64,000 nt of DNA from Bradyrhizobium symbiodeficiens (GCF_002266465.3 NZ_CP029427.2:2792501-2856500), one strand, 5' to 3'; positions 26,149 to 35,126 are shown, counted from the first letter of the stretch. Notes: generated by a model from the sequence alone, not told the origin. Numbers and translations are program-made.

Positions 26149-26916
26149 CTAGTCCAGGCCGCTCTTGCCTGGTGCCCAATAGGCTTTTGCCCTGATCCGC
26201 GATGATGCGACACCGGCGGCCTTCAAGGCGCGGCCGACGCGCTGGATCGAGGATGCCTTGCCGGTCAGGACGAACTGCGCGCCGTTTGCGCCAAGGCGAA
26301 GCAGCTCGGATTCCGCGGATGCAAGATGGGTACCATCCGCACTGCGTGCGATTAATCTGGCCTCGCCGAGGCCGATGGAGTCCAGCACCGGTCTGGACTC
26401 CGCGATATCAGTGGCTTCGAACAGATGGAGCGCGCCGCCGGCCCGCAGGCTGTCGCGCAACGCGGCTGCAAGGCCGAACGAGGTTTCATCGCCGAACAGA
26501 ACGATGGGCGCTCCGAGGTCGGTAAGGTCGAGTGAACGGCGAGGACCAAAGAACTGGCAGGTGTCACCTTCGCGCAGACCGCTGGCCCAGCGGCTGCCGG
26601 GGCCATCGCCATGGGCAAAGGCGAGCAGCCGCATTCTGCCGTTGCCGGCGTCCCACGACATCGGCGTATAGGTGCGCGCGCTAAGGCCCGAGCCCATCGC
26701 GACCTGGATCTTCTCGCCGGCCGTCCAGGCGACGTTCCCGAGCGCTTCGCCTTCGAGCTCGACAAGCCGGAAGCGGGACGAGAGCGTCTCGATGCCGGCA
26801 ACGCGCGCAGGACGCATCAGCCATCGCAGCAACATCCGCGTCAGCCGTCCCTGCGGTGCCCGCGATGGCTCGGACGTCTGTGGCTCGTGAGCTGGCTCGT
26901 TCAAGTTTGGCTCCAT
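26149..26916 (-). CDS. Siderophore-interacting-protein-like FAD-binding reductase
   Basis: Flavoprotein of 255 residues related to NAD(P)H-dependent ferric-siderophore reductases. The FAD-binding barrel has the motif ARTYTPMSWD (RxYT type) around residue 80, followed by GDGPGSRWASGLREGD and a C-terminal NAD(P)-binding half (IVLFGDETSFGLAAALRD). It probably reduces a metal chelate in the cytosol. The start chosen, ATG 26916, lies 22 nt after the methyltransferase stop. GTG 26970 would extend it by 18 residues into that gene. It converges with the PepSY gene, with 30 bp between them that include the palindrome ACGGCCGGCCGT. Confidence 0.82.
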   Translation of the reverse strand: MEPNLNEPAHEPQTSEPSRAPQGRLTRMLLRWLMRPARVAGIETLSSRFRLVELEGEALGNVAWTAGEKIQVAMGSGLSARTYTPMSWDAGNGRMRLLAFAHGDGPGSRWASGLREGDTCQFFGPRRSLDLTDLGAPIVLFGDETSFGLAAALRDSLRAGGALHLFEATDIAESRPVLDSIGLGEARLIARSADGTHLASAESELLRLGANGAQFVLTGKASSIQRVGRALKAAGVASSRIRAKAYWAPGKSGLD

Positions 26917-26938
26917 CGCAGTTTCACCATCGCGCCGA

Positions 26939-27631
26939 TCATCTGGTCCTGATCGTGAATTCGTTGCCACGTCCCGGATCGAACGGTAGAGACAGGGAGA
27001 GGTAGCCGTTCTCGGGATCGCGCACGTAGTCGATATAGCCCGAGGCTTCCTCGAGCGCGTTCTCGCCGACGATGACGGCGCCCGGCTTCAGATGTGGTTC
27101 CAGCAGCTTGAGAATTGGAAGATAGAGAGTAAATGCTCCGTCGAGCATGACCATGTCGATCTCGCCGCCTAGGCCGGAGCTGAGCGTTTCGCGCGCATCG
27201 CCGTGCCTGAACTCGACGAGGTCGGCGAGCCCCGCGGCGGCAACGTTCGCCCGTGCCCGCTCGATCTTGCCGGGTTCGAGATCGGTCCCGATCAGGCGCC
27301 CGCCACCGATGTCGCGCAGGCCCGCCGCCATGTAGATCGCGGAAATTCCCATTGAGGAGCCGAACTCGACGATGCGCCTTGCCTTGCGGGCACGGACGCA
27401 CATGTAGAGGAAGCGTCCGAACTGCGGAGAGACGCTCAGGAAATTGTCCGCAAATCCGCGATAGACTTCGTTCAGATCGCGGCTCTCGGCCGCGATGGCC
27501 TTGCTGATGATCTCGTCACGGCTGTTCGCTTCGTTCGCGAAGGCTTGCATCAGGGGGCCGTCGGCGACCTCCGCTTCCTGGTGAAGACGATGGAGGAATT
27601 CGGCGACGACGCCCTTGCTGAGTGAATCCAT
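26939..27631 (-). CDS. Class I SAM-dependent O-methyltransferase family protein
   Basis: Soluble methyltransferase of 230 residues of the catechol/caffeoyl-CoA O-methyltransferase type. The SAM-binding loop is IVEFGSSMGISAIYMA, followed by GRLIGTDLEPGKIERARANV and the acidic MVMLDGAFTLYLPIL. The start at 27631 has AAGGAG 9 nt upstream. A much longer frame upstream is rejected. It lies between the AraC gene and the reductase gene on the same strand. A catechol-type substrate, perhaps a siderophore or related ligand, would fit the context, but nothing in the sequence fixes it. Confidence 0.85.
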   Translation of the reverse strand: MDSLSKGVVAEFLHRLHQEAEVADGPLMQAFANEANSRDEIISKAIAAESRDLNEVYRGFADNFLSVSPQFGRFLYMCVRARKARRIVEFGSSMGISAIYMAAGLRDIGGGRLIGTDLEPGKIERARANVAAAGLADLVEFRHGDARETLSSGLGGEIDMVMLDGAFTLYLPILKLLEPHLKPGAVIVGENALEEASGYIDYVRDPENGYLSLSLPFDPGRGNEFTIRTR

Positions 27632-27737
27632 GTCGGTCGGCTCCTTGCAATGCGCCCGCCGGGCGCTTCGGAGCCTGGATACGAGATGGTCCCTCAGACC
27701 GCATTCCGCGAACGGGACAATCGATTGCGAATTCCGG

Positions 27738-28562
27738 TCAGTGTGCGCCGACGCGGCGTTCGGCCAGATATCGCGCCGGCGGCTTGCCCAGCGCCTTGCG
27801 GAACATGGTGACGAAGGCGCTGGCCCTCTCATAGCCGAGATCCAGCGCAACGGCTTGGACCGATGCGCCCTGGTCGAGACGTTGAAGCGCGATCAAGATA
27901 TGGAGCTGTTGGCGCCAGCGGCCGAAGCTCATGCCGGTCTCGCGTCGGAGGATGCGGGTGAGGGTGCGCGGAGCAACGGCCATGCGCCGGCTCCAGTCCT
28001 CGATCGTCGCGCGATCGGAAGGATCGGTCATCATCGCGCTCGCGATCCGGCGCAGCCTGGCGTCGGCCGGCATGGGAAAGCGCAGCTCTTCGGCGGGCGC
28101 AAGAGACAGCTGGTCGATCAGTACCGCGGCGATCCTGCCGTCGGCGCCGTCGAGATCGTACATGACCGGCATATGGGTGGCATGCACCAGCAAACGCTCG
28201 AGCAAGGGCGAGATCGTCAGTGTGCAGCATTGCTGCGGCAACGCGGGCACCGCATCCGGTTCGACGAACAGGCAGTGCATCTCGACGTCGCCGGCGACGC
28301 TGACGCTGTGCGGAACATGACCGGGAATCCACACCGCACAACGCGGCGGGACGATCCAGACGCCGTGTCCAGCCTCCAGCCTGACGAGGCCGCGCATGGT
28401 CAGGACGAGCTCGTCCTTGCGATGCGCGTGCATGGCCAGCTCCATGCCCTTGGTGACCATGTGACCCCCGAAAGCGGCGACGGCGCGCGGCACGGTCTCG
28501 GGATCGAAATCCCCGAGATCATCGGGGTTCATCTGGTCATCGTTGATCCTGAAGAAGGGCAT
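27738..28562 (-). CDS. AraC family transcriptional regulator with cupin N-terminus
   Basis: Regulator of 274 residues. The N-terminal half has a cupin-like sensor with HAHRKDELVLTMRGLVRLEAG and VPPRCAVWIPGHVPHSV. The C-terminal half has two helix-turn-helix motifs of the AraC type, with WSRRMAVAPRTLTRILRRETGMSFGRWRQQ and then ALDLGYERASAFVTMFRKALGKPP. The start is ATG 28562 (MPFFRINDDQ). An upstream frame to 28799 has no support. It probably controls the O-methyltransferase and reductase genes that follow it after 106 nt. Whether it also acts on the receptor is unknown. Confidence 0.9.
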   Translation of the reverse strand: MPFFRINDDQMNPDDLGDFDPETVPRAVAAFGGHMVTKGMELAMHAHRKDELVLTMRGLVRLEAGHGVWIVPPRCAVWIPGHVPHSVSVAGDVEMHCLFVEPDAVPALPQQCCTLTISPLLERLLVHATHMPVMYDLDGADGRIAAVLIDQLSLAPAEELRFPMPADARLRRIASAMMTDPSDRATIEDWSRRMAVAPRTLTRILRRETGMSFGRWRQQLHILIALQRLDQGASVQAVALDLGYERASAFVTMFRKALGKPPARYLAERRVGAH

Positions 28563-29170
28563 GGCAGGCGATGGGGGATCCGCAGAGGACTGGCTGGTCC
28601 AGGCAATATCTGGCCCGTGATCGCGACTTTCAACGCAGGTCGCCCTAATCTCGATGGTTTCTAACCAGTTCGTCCCAACGGATGGCTGCGCTTTCGCCCA
28701 TCGATCGGACCGGACGATATCCTCGCTTACTGACCGTACAATAAAGAAAGGCTGAGCCGCCCGCCGTGCATAGCTCATGGGCATCCGAACCCTGCGCAAC
28801 GCCGTTCGATCGCCTGCAAATTAGACAGACGATTTTAGTCGCTGGGATCGCAGTGCAACGGCCGTGGCGGTTTGCGCGGAAAAATCCGTGGTGCGATGCA
28901 CTCTGCCGTCGTTCAGCAGTCCGCGTCTGCATGCTCTCTGCGCGGGCAGAGCTGCACCAAAACGTGCAGCCGAATTCGCTGGCCGCAGCACCGGCCTGGT
29001 GGTTTGCGGCAAAGCTGGCCCTATCCCGACCTGACCGCTCTGTCGCACACTCGCGGACAGTGGCAAGACAAGGAATGCATGATGAGCGGTCTCGGTTCGG
29101 CAATGGATCTCGCAATGGACGGTAACAGGCCGGCGTGCGGTTCGGGCCTCATCTGTCGCTGCCCCGGCAC
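28563..29170. other. Intergenic region of about 600 bp between AraC regulator and hydantoinase A
   Basis: I see no convincing gene here; the open frames are short and lack ribosome binding sites. It must carry the divergent promoters. One perfect inverted repeat, GCTGCAC-N6-GTGCAGC (28951-28970), is a possible operator about 200 bp before the hydantoinase gene. Base composition is less GC-rich than the flanking genes in places, as expected for regulatory DNA. Confidence 0.6.
28951..28970. promoter_or_regulatory. Inverted repeat, candidate operator upstream of hydantoinase operon
   Basis: GCTGCAC and GTGCAGC are perfect 7-bp complements around CAAAAC. The inner part resembles an NtrC site (TGCAC-N7-GTGCA) but has a 6-nt spacer, one short. 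The protein that would bind is unknown. Confidence 0.3.
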
Positions 29171-31180
29171 ATGAGCTCCTCCGAACATCACTGGGAGGTT
29201 GGCACCGATATCGGCGGCACCTTCACCGATATCATCGCGATCCGGCGCGATTCATCGGAGGCGCGGATCGCAAAGGTGCCGTCGCGCCCCGACGCGCCGG
29301 TTCAGGCGATGCTGGAGGCGATCGAAGCGGTGGGCCTGCGCAAAAGCGAGGTCAGGCGCTTCGTACACGGCACGACGCGCGTGACCAACGCCATCGTCGA
29401 GGGCCGGCTGCCGAAGGTGGCGCTGGTCGCGACCGAAGGATTTGCCGATGTGCTCGAGATCGCGCGTTATCGCCGCCGCGATCTCTACCGTCTCGACATT
29501 CCGCCGAAATCGCCGCCGCTCGTGCCGCCTGAGCGCTGCTTCGGGCTTGCTGAGCGCCTCGATCACGAGGGTCGGGTGCTCAAGGCGCTCGAGCAAGCGG
29601 AGATCGAGCGCCTGGTTGCCTGGCTGAAGGAGACCGGGGTCCAGAGCGTCGCGGTGGCTCTGCTTCACGCCTATGCCAATCCCGTGCACGAGAAGATGCT
29701 GGGCGAGCGGCTCAAGGACGTCGTCGCCCATGTCTCGCTGTCGCACGAGGTCAATCCCGAGGCGCGCGAATACGAACGGACATCGGCGACCGTGTTCAAC
29801 GCCGCCGCGATGCCCATTGCGGTGGAGTATCTCAGCGAGCTCGAGCAGCGGCTGCCGATTGGCCCCGGCTTGCAGGTGTTTCATTCCGCCGGCGCGATGA
29901 TCCCGATCTCTGCGGTGAAGCGTCGCCCGCTTGTGATGGCGATGTCGGGCCCGGCCGCCGGCGTCTCGGCGTCGGTCAGCATCGCGCGCCAACTCGGCAC
30001 GCCGCGCATGCTGACTTTCGACATGGGCGGCACCACGACGGACGTGTGCCTGATCGTCGACGGCCAGGCCGAGATGACCGATGGCCGCATGCTCGGCGAC
30101 AAGCCGCTGCGCCAGCCGATGCTCGCCGTTCACTCCATCGGGGCGGGCGGCGGATCGATCGTGCGCAACGGCCCGGGTGGCCTGACCGTCGGCCCGGAGA
30201 GTGCCGGTTCCGAGCCGGGTCCGGCCTGCTACGGCCGCGGCGGCACCGAACCAACCATCACCGACGCCAACGCCGTGCTCGGCTATCTCAACCCCGAAAC
30301 GAAGCTTGGCGACCGCATCGGGATCGACGTCCAGGCGGCCAAGCGCGTCATCGAGCCGATCGCGCAGGCGTTGGGACTGAGCCTGACCGAAACGGCGCTC
30401 GGCATCATCAAGGTCGCCAACGCGACGATGGCCCGCGCGCTGCGCCGCGTCACGGTCGAGCGCGGCATTGACGGGCGCGACTGCACGCTGCTGGCCTTCG
30501 GCGGCGGCGGCCCCATGCATGCCGCAGGGCTCGCCGATCTCTATGGGATTGCAGAGGTCGTCGTGCCCAGCGCATCGAGCGCGTTCTCGGCGCTGGGCTG
30601 TCTCACTGCCGATTTCAGCTTCCTGCAGCAGCAGACCTTGCGCGCTGGTCTCGACGGCATCGACCTTGCGCGCGTGTCGGAGCGGATCGGCACGCTGATC
30701 GACGATGCCTCGGCGCCGCTGATCGCCAATGGCGTTGCAAAGGCGGAGATCCAGGTCGAACTGGTGGCCTTGATGCGCTACGCGGCGCAGAACGACGCCA
30801 TTCCGGTCCCGCTCGCGCTGCCGCTCGAGATCGCCAGGCTCAAGCAGGATTTCCTGGCGCGGCATCACGAACTCTTCGGCTATGCGACCGGCGAACCCTG
30901 CGTCATCGAGTCCGTGCGGGTCCAGGCGCGCCGGCCGTCCACGACCGTCGTGCGCCGGCCGGCGACCGCGGTGAGGGCGGTCTCCTCAGGGACGCGCACC
31001 TGCTCGTTCGACGGCCTGCATGAGATCGAGACTGCGATCATCGACCGCGCCGCGATGACCGACACCGTCCGCGGCCCGGCCATCATCGAAGACGCCTGGT
31101 CCACGGTGGTGGTGCCGCCGGGCTGGCAGGCAAGGCCGGATGTTTCAGGCAATCTGTTCCTGACGCGGAGGGCTGCATGA
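29171..31180 (+). CDS. Hydantoinase/oxoprolinase family protein, subunit A (N-methylhydantoinase A type)
   Basis: ATP-dependent cyclic-amide hydrolase subunit of 669 residues from the ASKHA-like HyuA family. It has VGTDIGGTFTDII at the N-terminus, FVHGTTRVTNAIVEG next, the second phosphate loop TFDMGGTTTDVCL near residue 285 and VHSIGAGGGSIV after it. With subunit B it would open a hydantoin, 5-oxoproline or related ring at the cost of ATP. The ATG at 29171 is chosen because the family N-terminus follows it directly. GTG 29135 is possible. The stop overlaps the subunit B start by 4 bp. The exact substrate cannot be read from sequence. Confidence 0.9.
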   Translation: MSSSEHHWEVGTDIGGTFTDIIAIRRDSSEARIAKVPSRPDAPVQAMLEAIEAVGLRKSEVRRFVHGTTRVTNAIVEGRLPKVALVATEGFADVLEIARYRRRDLYRLDIPPKSPPLVPPERCFGLAERLDHEGRVLKALEQAEIERLVAWLKETGVQSVAVALLHAYANPVHEKMLGERLKDVVAHVSLSHEVNPEAREYERTSATVFNAAAMPIAVEYLSELEQRLPIGPGLQVFHSAGAMIPISAVKRRPLVMAMSGPAAGVSASVSIARQLGTPRMLTFDMGGTTTDVCLIVDGQAEMTDGRMLGDKPLRQPMLAVHSIGAGGGSIVRNGPGGLTVGPESAGSEPGPACYGRGGTEPTITDANAVLGYLNPETKLGDRIGIDVQAAKRVIEPIAQALGLSLTETALGIIKVANATMARALRRVTVERGIDGRDCTLLAFGGGGPMHAAGLADLYGIAEVVVPSASSAFSALGCLTADFSFLQQQTLRAGLDGIDLARVSERIGTLIDDASAPLIANGVAKAEIQVELVALMRYAAQNDAIPVPLALPLEIARLKQDFLARHHELFGYATGEPCVIESVRVQARRPSTTVVRRPATAVRAVSSGTRTCSFDGLHEIETAIIDRAAMTDTVRGPAIIEDAWSTVVVPPGWQARPDVSGNLFLTRRAA

Positions 31181-32757
31181 AGCTCGATCCGTTCGTCGTC
31201 GAGGTCATCAGGCACGGGCTCTCGGCTGCGGCCGAGGAGATGAGCCTGGTGATGACGCGCTCGGCGCGCTCGCCGCTGCTGCGCGAGGCCGGCGATCTGT
31301 CGTCGGCGATCACGGATGGTCGTGGAGACTTGGTCGGGCAGGGCCGCGACATCCCGATCCATCTGGGCGCGATGGCTTACACGGTCCCCGAACTGCTGAA
31401 GGTGGTGCCGCGCGACAGCCTGAACGACGGCGACGTGCTGATCTACAATGTCGGTGCGCTCGGCGGCAATCATCTCAACGACGTCAAGGTCGTGCGCCCT
31501 GTCTTCGTCGACGGCGAGATCGTGGCGTTCGCGGTCAGCCTCGCGCACTGGCCCGATATCGGCGGCAGCTGGCCCGGCAGCTATTTTGCGAAAGCCATCG
31601 ACACGTTCCAGGAGGCGATGCGCATTCCGCCGGTGCTGATTGCGACGGCAGTTGGCGTCAACGCGCCGATCGTGCAATTGCTCAAGGCGAATGTTCGGGA
31701 CGCGGAATCTTGCGAGGGCGATCTGCTCGCGCAGATCGCGGCGACCAAGGCCGGCGAGCGGCGCATCGTCGATCTCTGCCGCGAGCACGGCAAGGCGGTG
31801 TTCAAAGCGACGCAGTCGCGCCTGCACGATCTCTCCGAAATCGAGATGCGCGAGGCGTTACGCGCGTTGCCGGACGGGATCTACGAAGGCGAGGACCATC
31901 TCGACGACGGCAGCGTGAACGACGCGCCCGCGCGTATCCACGTCAGGATTACCATTGCCGGCGACGAGGCGACCTTCGACCTTTCGGGGAGTTGCGACCG
32001 CGTCTCGAATTTCTGCAACACGACGCCGTTCATGGCGCGCTCGGCCGTCGCCTATGCCGCGCGCATCATGAGCGGGCGCGACATGCAGCAGAATGCCGGC
32101 GCGCTCCGTCCCCTGACCATCATTACGCGCCCGGGCTCGATCCTGGAACCGGGATGGTCGGCGTCGGTCGCCGCAGGCAACCACGAGACGTCGATGCGCA
32201 TCGTCGACGCGATCTTCCGCGCCATGCAGGACACCATTCCCGAGCGCTTGTCCGCGGGCGGCGCGACCACCGCGGGCGTCCTGTTCTTTGCGCAGCCGCG
32301 GCAGGACGGTTCCTGGAAGATGCTCTACGAGGTCCACGGCGGCGGCGAAGGCGCGCGGCATGACCGGGCCGGCATCTCGGCGACCCGGGTCCATCTGTCC
32401 AACACCTCGAATACGCCGGTCGAGGTGATCGAGGCGAACTACGCGATCCGCCTCGAGCAGCAGGCCATTCGCCGGCAATCCGGCGGCGCCGGCGTCCACC
32501 GCGGCGGCGATGGCGTCGTTCGTGCTTACCGCATTCTCGCTCCATCGATGCATCTGACCACTTGCATCGAGCGCATGGTGATTCCGCCGTTCGGTATGCA
32601 GGGTGGCGAACCCGGCAAGGCGTGTCGCATCTCGCTCGTCAGGCAGGGCGCAAACGTCGCGATCGACGGCAAATCCAACCTCGTGCTGCAGCAAGGCGAT
32701 CTCGTCACGGTCGAGACTTGCGGCGGCGGCGGCTACGGCGCTGAAGCCGCGGAGTGA
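31177..32757 (+). CDS. Hydantoinase B/oxoprolinase family protein, subunit B
   Basis: Partner of the preceding HyuA-type subunit; 526 residues, the usual length. Typical segments are EEMSLVMTRSARSPLLREAGDLS and GRDIPIHLGAMAYTVP near the N-terminus. FVDGEIVAFAVSLAHWPDIGG and the later GGGEGARHDRAG are also characteristic. It forms the catalytic complex with subunit A. Ten nt with a GAGGGG ribosome binding site separate it from the aminotransferase gene, which is probably co-transcribed. Confidence 0.9.
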   Translation: MKLDPFVVEVIRHGLSAAAEEMSLVMTRSARSPLLREAGDLSSAITDGRGDLVGQGRDIPIHLGAMAYTVPELLKVVPRDSLNDGDVLIYNVGALGGNHLNDVKVVRPVFVDGEIVAFAVSLAHWPDIGGSWPGSYFAKAIDTFQEAMRIPPVLIATAVGVNAPIVQLLKANVRDAESCEGDLLAQIAATKAGERRIVDLCREHGKAVFKATQSRLHDLSEIEMREALRALPDGIYEGEDHLDDGSVNDAPARIHVRITIAGDEATFDLSGSCDRVSNFCNTTPFMARSAVAYAARIMSGRDMQQNAGALRPLTIITRPGSILEPGWSASVAAGNHETSMRIVDAIFRAMQDTIPERLSAGGATTAGVLFFAQPRQDGSWKMLYEVHGGGEGARHDRAGISATRVHLSNTSNTPVEVIEANYAIRLEQQAIRRQSGGAGVHRGGDGVVRAYRILAPSMHLTTCIERMVIPPFGMQGGEPGKACRISLVRQGANVAIDGKSNLVLQQGDLVTVETCGGGGYGAEAAE

Positions 32758-32767
32758 GGGGATTACG

Positions 32768-34063
32768 ATGAGCAGATTGTTACGAACCGGGCTGAACGCG
32801 GGCGACAGCGCGCCCATGGCCGTGGTCGGCGGCGAAGGCGTCTATTTTCATCTTACGGACGGCCGCAAGCTCATCGACGGCAGCAACACCGGCGGTGGTC
32901 TCGGCCATCGGCACCCTGCGATGGTGGAGGCGATCCGCCGCGCCGCCGATACACCCGTCGTCAACGAGGGCTGGACCTGGGTCGGCCGCGAGCAGGCCGC
33001 CGATGATCTGATGGCGACGGCGTTCGGCGGCGAAGAGGAATGGGTCGGCGCGGTGCGCTTCTGCATCAGCGGCAGCGAGGCCAACGACATGGCGCTGTCG
33101 CTCTGTCAGGCCTTGACGCAGCGCTCAGCGCTGGCGACGCGCGAGCGTGCCTATCACGGCATCACGGGCCTGTCGCGCAGCATGACCGTGCAGCCGCAAT
33201 GGCACGGTGGCCTTGCGGTGCATTCAGGAGGGGCGAGGCTGCCGGCGCCGATGGCTCCGGTGCGCATCCTGCCGGCGCCGGATGGCGCGATCTACGGTGG
33301 GCCGGCCAACAACAGGCCGCCGAGCGAATATCTGGCCGACGCCACGCGTCTGCTGTCCGATACCGCGGCGACGATCATCGACTACACTCAGGGCGGCATC
33401 TATTACGACGGCGCCTATCAGGACCAGGTGGCCCGCTGTGCGCGACAGGCGGGCTCGTACTGGATCGCCGACGAGGTCGTCACCGGCGCCGGCCGCGCCG
33501 GGCGTTGGTTTGCGTTTCAGGGCGCCGAAACTCGCCCCGATATCGTGACGCTCGGAAAGTCGCTGGGCGGCGGTGCGGCCGCTGTCGCGGCGGTCGTCGT
33601 GTCGAAAGAGATCGTCGAGCGATTGAAAGGCACGAGCTGGCAGAACTACGGCACCTTGCGCGGCCATCCGATCAGCATGGCCGCGGTGAGCGCCTACCTG
33701 AAGGTCATCAGGGAGGAGAAAATTCTCGAGCATGTGAAGAGCCTCGAACAGCTGTTCAGCCGCCGCCTGCTCGCGATCGCGCGAAAACATCACAGCGTGC
33801 AGCGCGTGGCGGGGCAGGGGTTGCACTGGACGGTGGAGTTGCACGGACCGGACTGGCGCTCCTGGCATGCCGACACCACCGAAGTGCCGATCGCCTCGCG
33901 CGTCGCCACGCGGGCGCTGGAGGCCGGTGCGGTGATCGGAACCAGCGGCGAGCAGACCTCGCTGTTCCTGGCACCGCCGCTCATCATGTCCGAGCGTGAG
34001 ACCGACCAGCTTCTGGACGCGCTCGACCATGGCCTCGATGTTGCCGACGAGGAGCACCGATGA
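32768..34063 (+). CDS. Class III PLP-dependent aminotransferase, substrate unknown
   Basis: Fold-type I PLP enzyme of 431 residues related to glutamate-1-semialdehyde aminomutase and omega-aminotransferases. It has GGGLGHRHPAMVEAI near the N-terminus, the PLP phosphate loop FCISGSEANDMALSL, the aspartate that binds the pyridine nitrogen in WIADEVVTGAGRAGRWF, and the Schiff-base Lys264 in LGKSLGGG. Where most class III aminotransferases read EPVQG, this one has IDYTQGG, so the amino acceptor pocket may differ. Its position between hydantoinase and carbamoylase genes suggests it acts on an amino acid released from the ring. The stop overlaps a 44-codon frame (ATGA). Confidence 0.85.
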   Translation: MSRLLRTGLNAGDSAPMAVVGGEGVYFHLTDGRKLIDGSNTGGGLGHRHPAMVEAIRRAADTPVVNEGWTWVGREQAADDLMATAFGGEEEWVGAVRFCISGSEANDMALSLCQALTQRSALATRERAYHGITGLSRSMTVQPQWHGGLAVHSGGARLPAPMAPVRILPAPDGAIYGGPANNRPPSEYLADATRLLSDTAATIIDYTQGGIYYDGAYQDQVARCARQAGSYWIADEVVTGAGRAGRWFAFQGAETRPDIVTLGKSLGGGAAAVAAVVVSKEIVERLKGTSWQNYGTLRGHPISMAAVSAYLKVIREEKILEHVKSLEQLFSRRLLAIARKHHSVQRVAGQGLHWTVELHGPDWRSWHADTTEVPIASRVATRALEAGAVIGTSGEQTSLFLAPPLIMSERETDQLLDALDHGLDVADEEHR

Positions 34064-34194
34064 GCGCCGGTCACGCCATGCAAACTGTCCAGCCCATCCG
34101 GCTGGAAACCTCCGGCGATGCTGCGTTATGCCGCACGCGCCGGCAAATCGTTGAAGCTTTCGCTTCGTCCAAGAGATCACCGGGAAATCGCTGA
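34060..34194 (+). CDS. Possible 44-residue protein coupled to both neighbours
   Basis: A short frame starts with an ATG that overlaps the aminotransferase stop (ATGA at 34060). It ends with a TGA that shares a base with the ATG of the carbamoylase gene (TGATG at 34192). It fills the whole 130-bp gap in one frame. The product is basic (MSAGHAMQTV... to SSKRSPGNR) with no recognisable motif. The coupling at both ends is the same style as the real genes nearby. It may be a small protein, a coupling leader for the carbamoylase, or the remnant of a larger gene. Confidence 0.42.
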   Translation: MSAGHAMQTVQPIRLETSGDAALCRTRRQIVEAFASSKRSPGNR

Positions 34195-35126
34195 TGCGTA
34201 TCGTCAATGTTGCCGCCGCCCAGATGGGCCCGATCCAGAAAGCCGACAGTCGCGAGGTCGTGGTCAAGCGCATGATCGCGCTGATGGACGAGGCGAAAGC
34301 AAAAGGCGCCGACCTGATTGTCTATCCGGAACTGGCGTTGACGACGTTTTTCCCGCGCTGGTATTCGGAGGATCGCGCCGAGGCCGACATCTGGTTCGAG
34401 CGCGAGATGCCGAACGCGGCGACGAAGCCGCTGTTCGAGCGCGCGGCGCAGCACCAGATGGCCATGAACTTCGGCTATGCGGAGCTGACGCCGGACGGCC
34501 ACCACTTCAACACGGCGATCCTGACCGACAAGTCCGGCAAGATCGTCGGCAAATATCGCAAGGTCCATCTGCCCGGCCATGTGGAGTACGATACCAGGCG
34601 CTCGCACCAGCATCTGGAGAAGCGCTATTTCGAGCCCGGCGACCTCGGCTTCAATGTCTGGCGCGAGCTGGGCGGCATCATCGGCATGGCGATCTGCAAC
34701 GACCGGCGCTGGCCGGAGACCTATCGCGTGATGGGCCTGCAGGGCGTCGAGATGGTGCTGATCGGCTACAACACGCCCTCCGTCAATGCGGAGCGAAGCG
34801 ACGAGGGTGTCGAGAAACGCCTGTTTCATAACCGCCTCTCCGTGCAGGCCGGCGCCTATCAGAATTCGACCTGGGTCGTCGCGGTGGCCAAGGCCGGCAA
34901 CGAGGATGGCCACCCGCTGTTCGGCGGCAGTCTGATCGTCGATCCCAACGGCGAGATCGTCGCGGAAGCCCTGACTGAGGACGACGAGCTTCTGGTCCAT
35001 CCCTGCGATCTCGATGCCACAAATTTCGGCAAGACCACGATCTTCAATTTCGCGCAGCATCGCCGGATCGAGCATTACGGCCTGATCACCAGCCAAACCG
35101 GGGCGGTGCCGCCGCCGGAGAAATGA
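34194..35126 (+). CDS. N-carbamoyl-D-amino-acid hydrolase (nitrilase superfamily)
   Basis: Hydrolyses N-carbamoyl-D-amino acids to D-amino acid, CO2 and ammonia, the step after D-hydantoinase. The 310-residue product matches the family closely along its length, with YPELALTTFFPRW, GKYRKVHLPGHVEY, HLEKRYFEPGDLGF and AICNDRRWPETYRVMG. The nitrilase catalytic triad is visible as Glu46, Lys123 and Cys168. It shares a base with the preceding small frame and overlaps the flavin reductase start by 4 bp. It is among the best-supported functions in the region. Confidence 0.93.
   Translation: MRIVNVAAAQMGPIQKADSREVVVKRMIALMDEAKAKGADLIVYPELALTTFFPRWYSEDRAEADIWFEREMPNAATKPLFERAAQHQMAMNFGYAELTPDGHHFNTAILTDKSGKIVGKYRKVHLPGHVEYDTRRSHQHLEKRYFEPGDLGFNVWRELGGIIGMAICNDRRWPETYRVMGLQGVEMVLIGYNTPSVNAERSDEGVEKRLFHNRLSVQAGAYQNSTWVVAVAKAGNEDGHPLFGGSLIVDPNGEIVAEALTEDDELLVHPCDLDATNFGKTTIFNFAQHRRIEHYGLITSQTGAVPPPEK

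Noticed and set aside
27632..27850. N-terminal extension of the O-methyltransferase
   Set aside because: Arg- and Ser-rich, unlike the family; AAGGAG lies just before the ATG at 27631.
28993..29007. Sigma-54-like CGG...TTTGC upstream of hydantoinase A
   Set aside because: Spacing is 11 nt instead of 10 and the -24 element is poor.
29252..30868. Long antisense frame of 538 residues opposite hydantoinase A
   Set aside because: Typical shadow of a GC-rich gene; Arg/Asp/His-rich composition, no motif, and the other strand encodes a clear protein.
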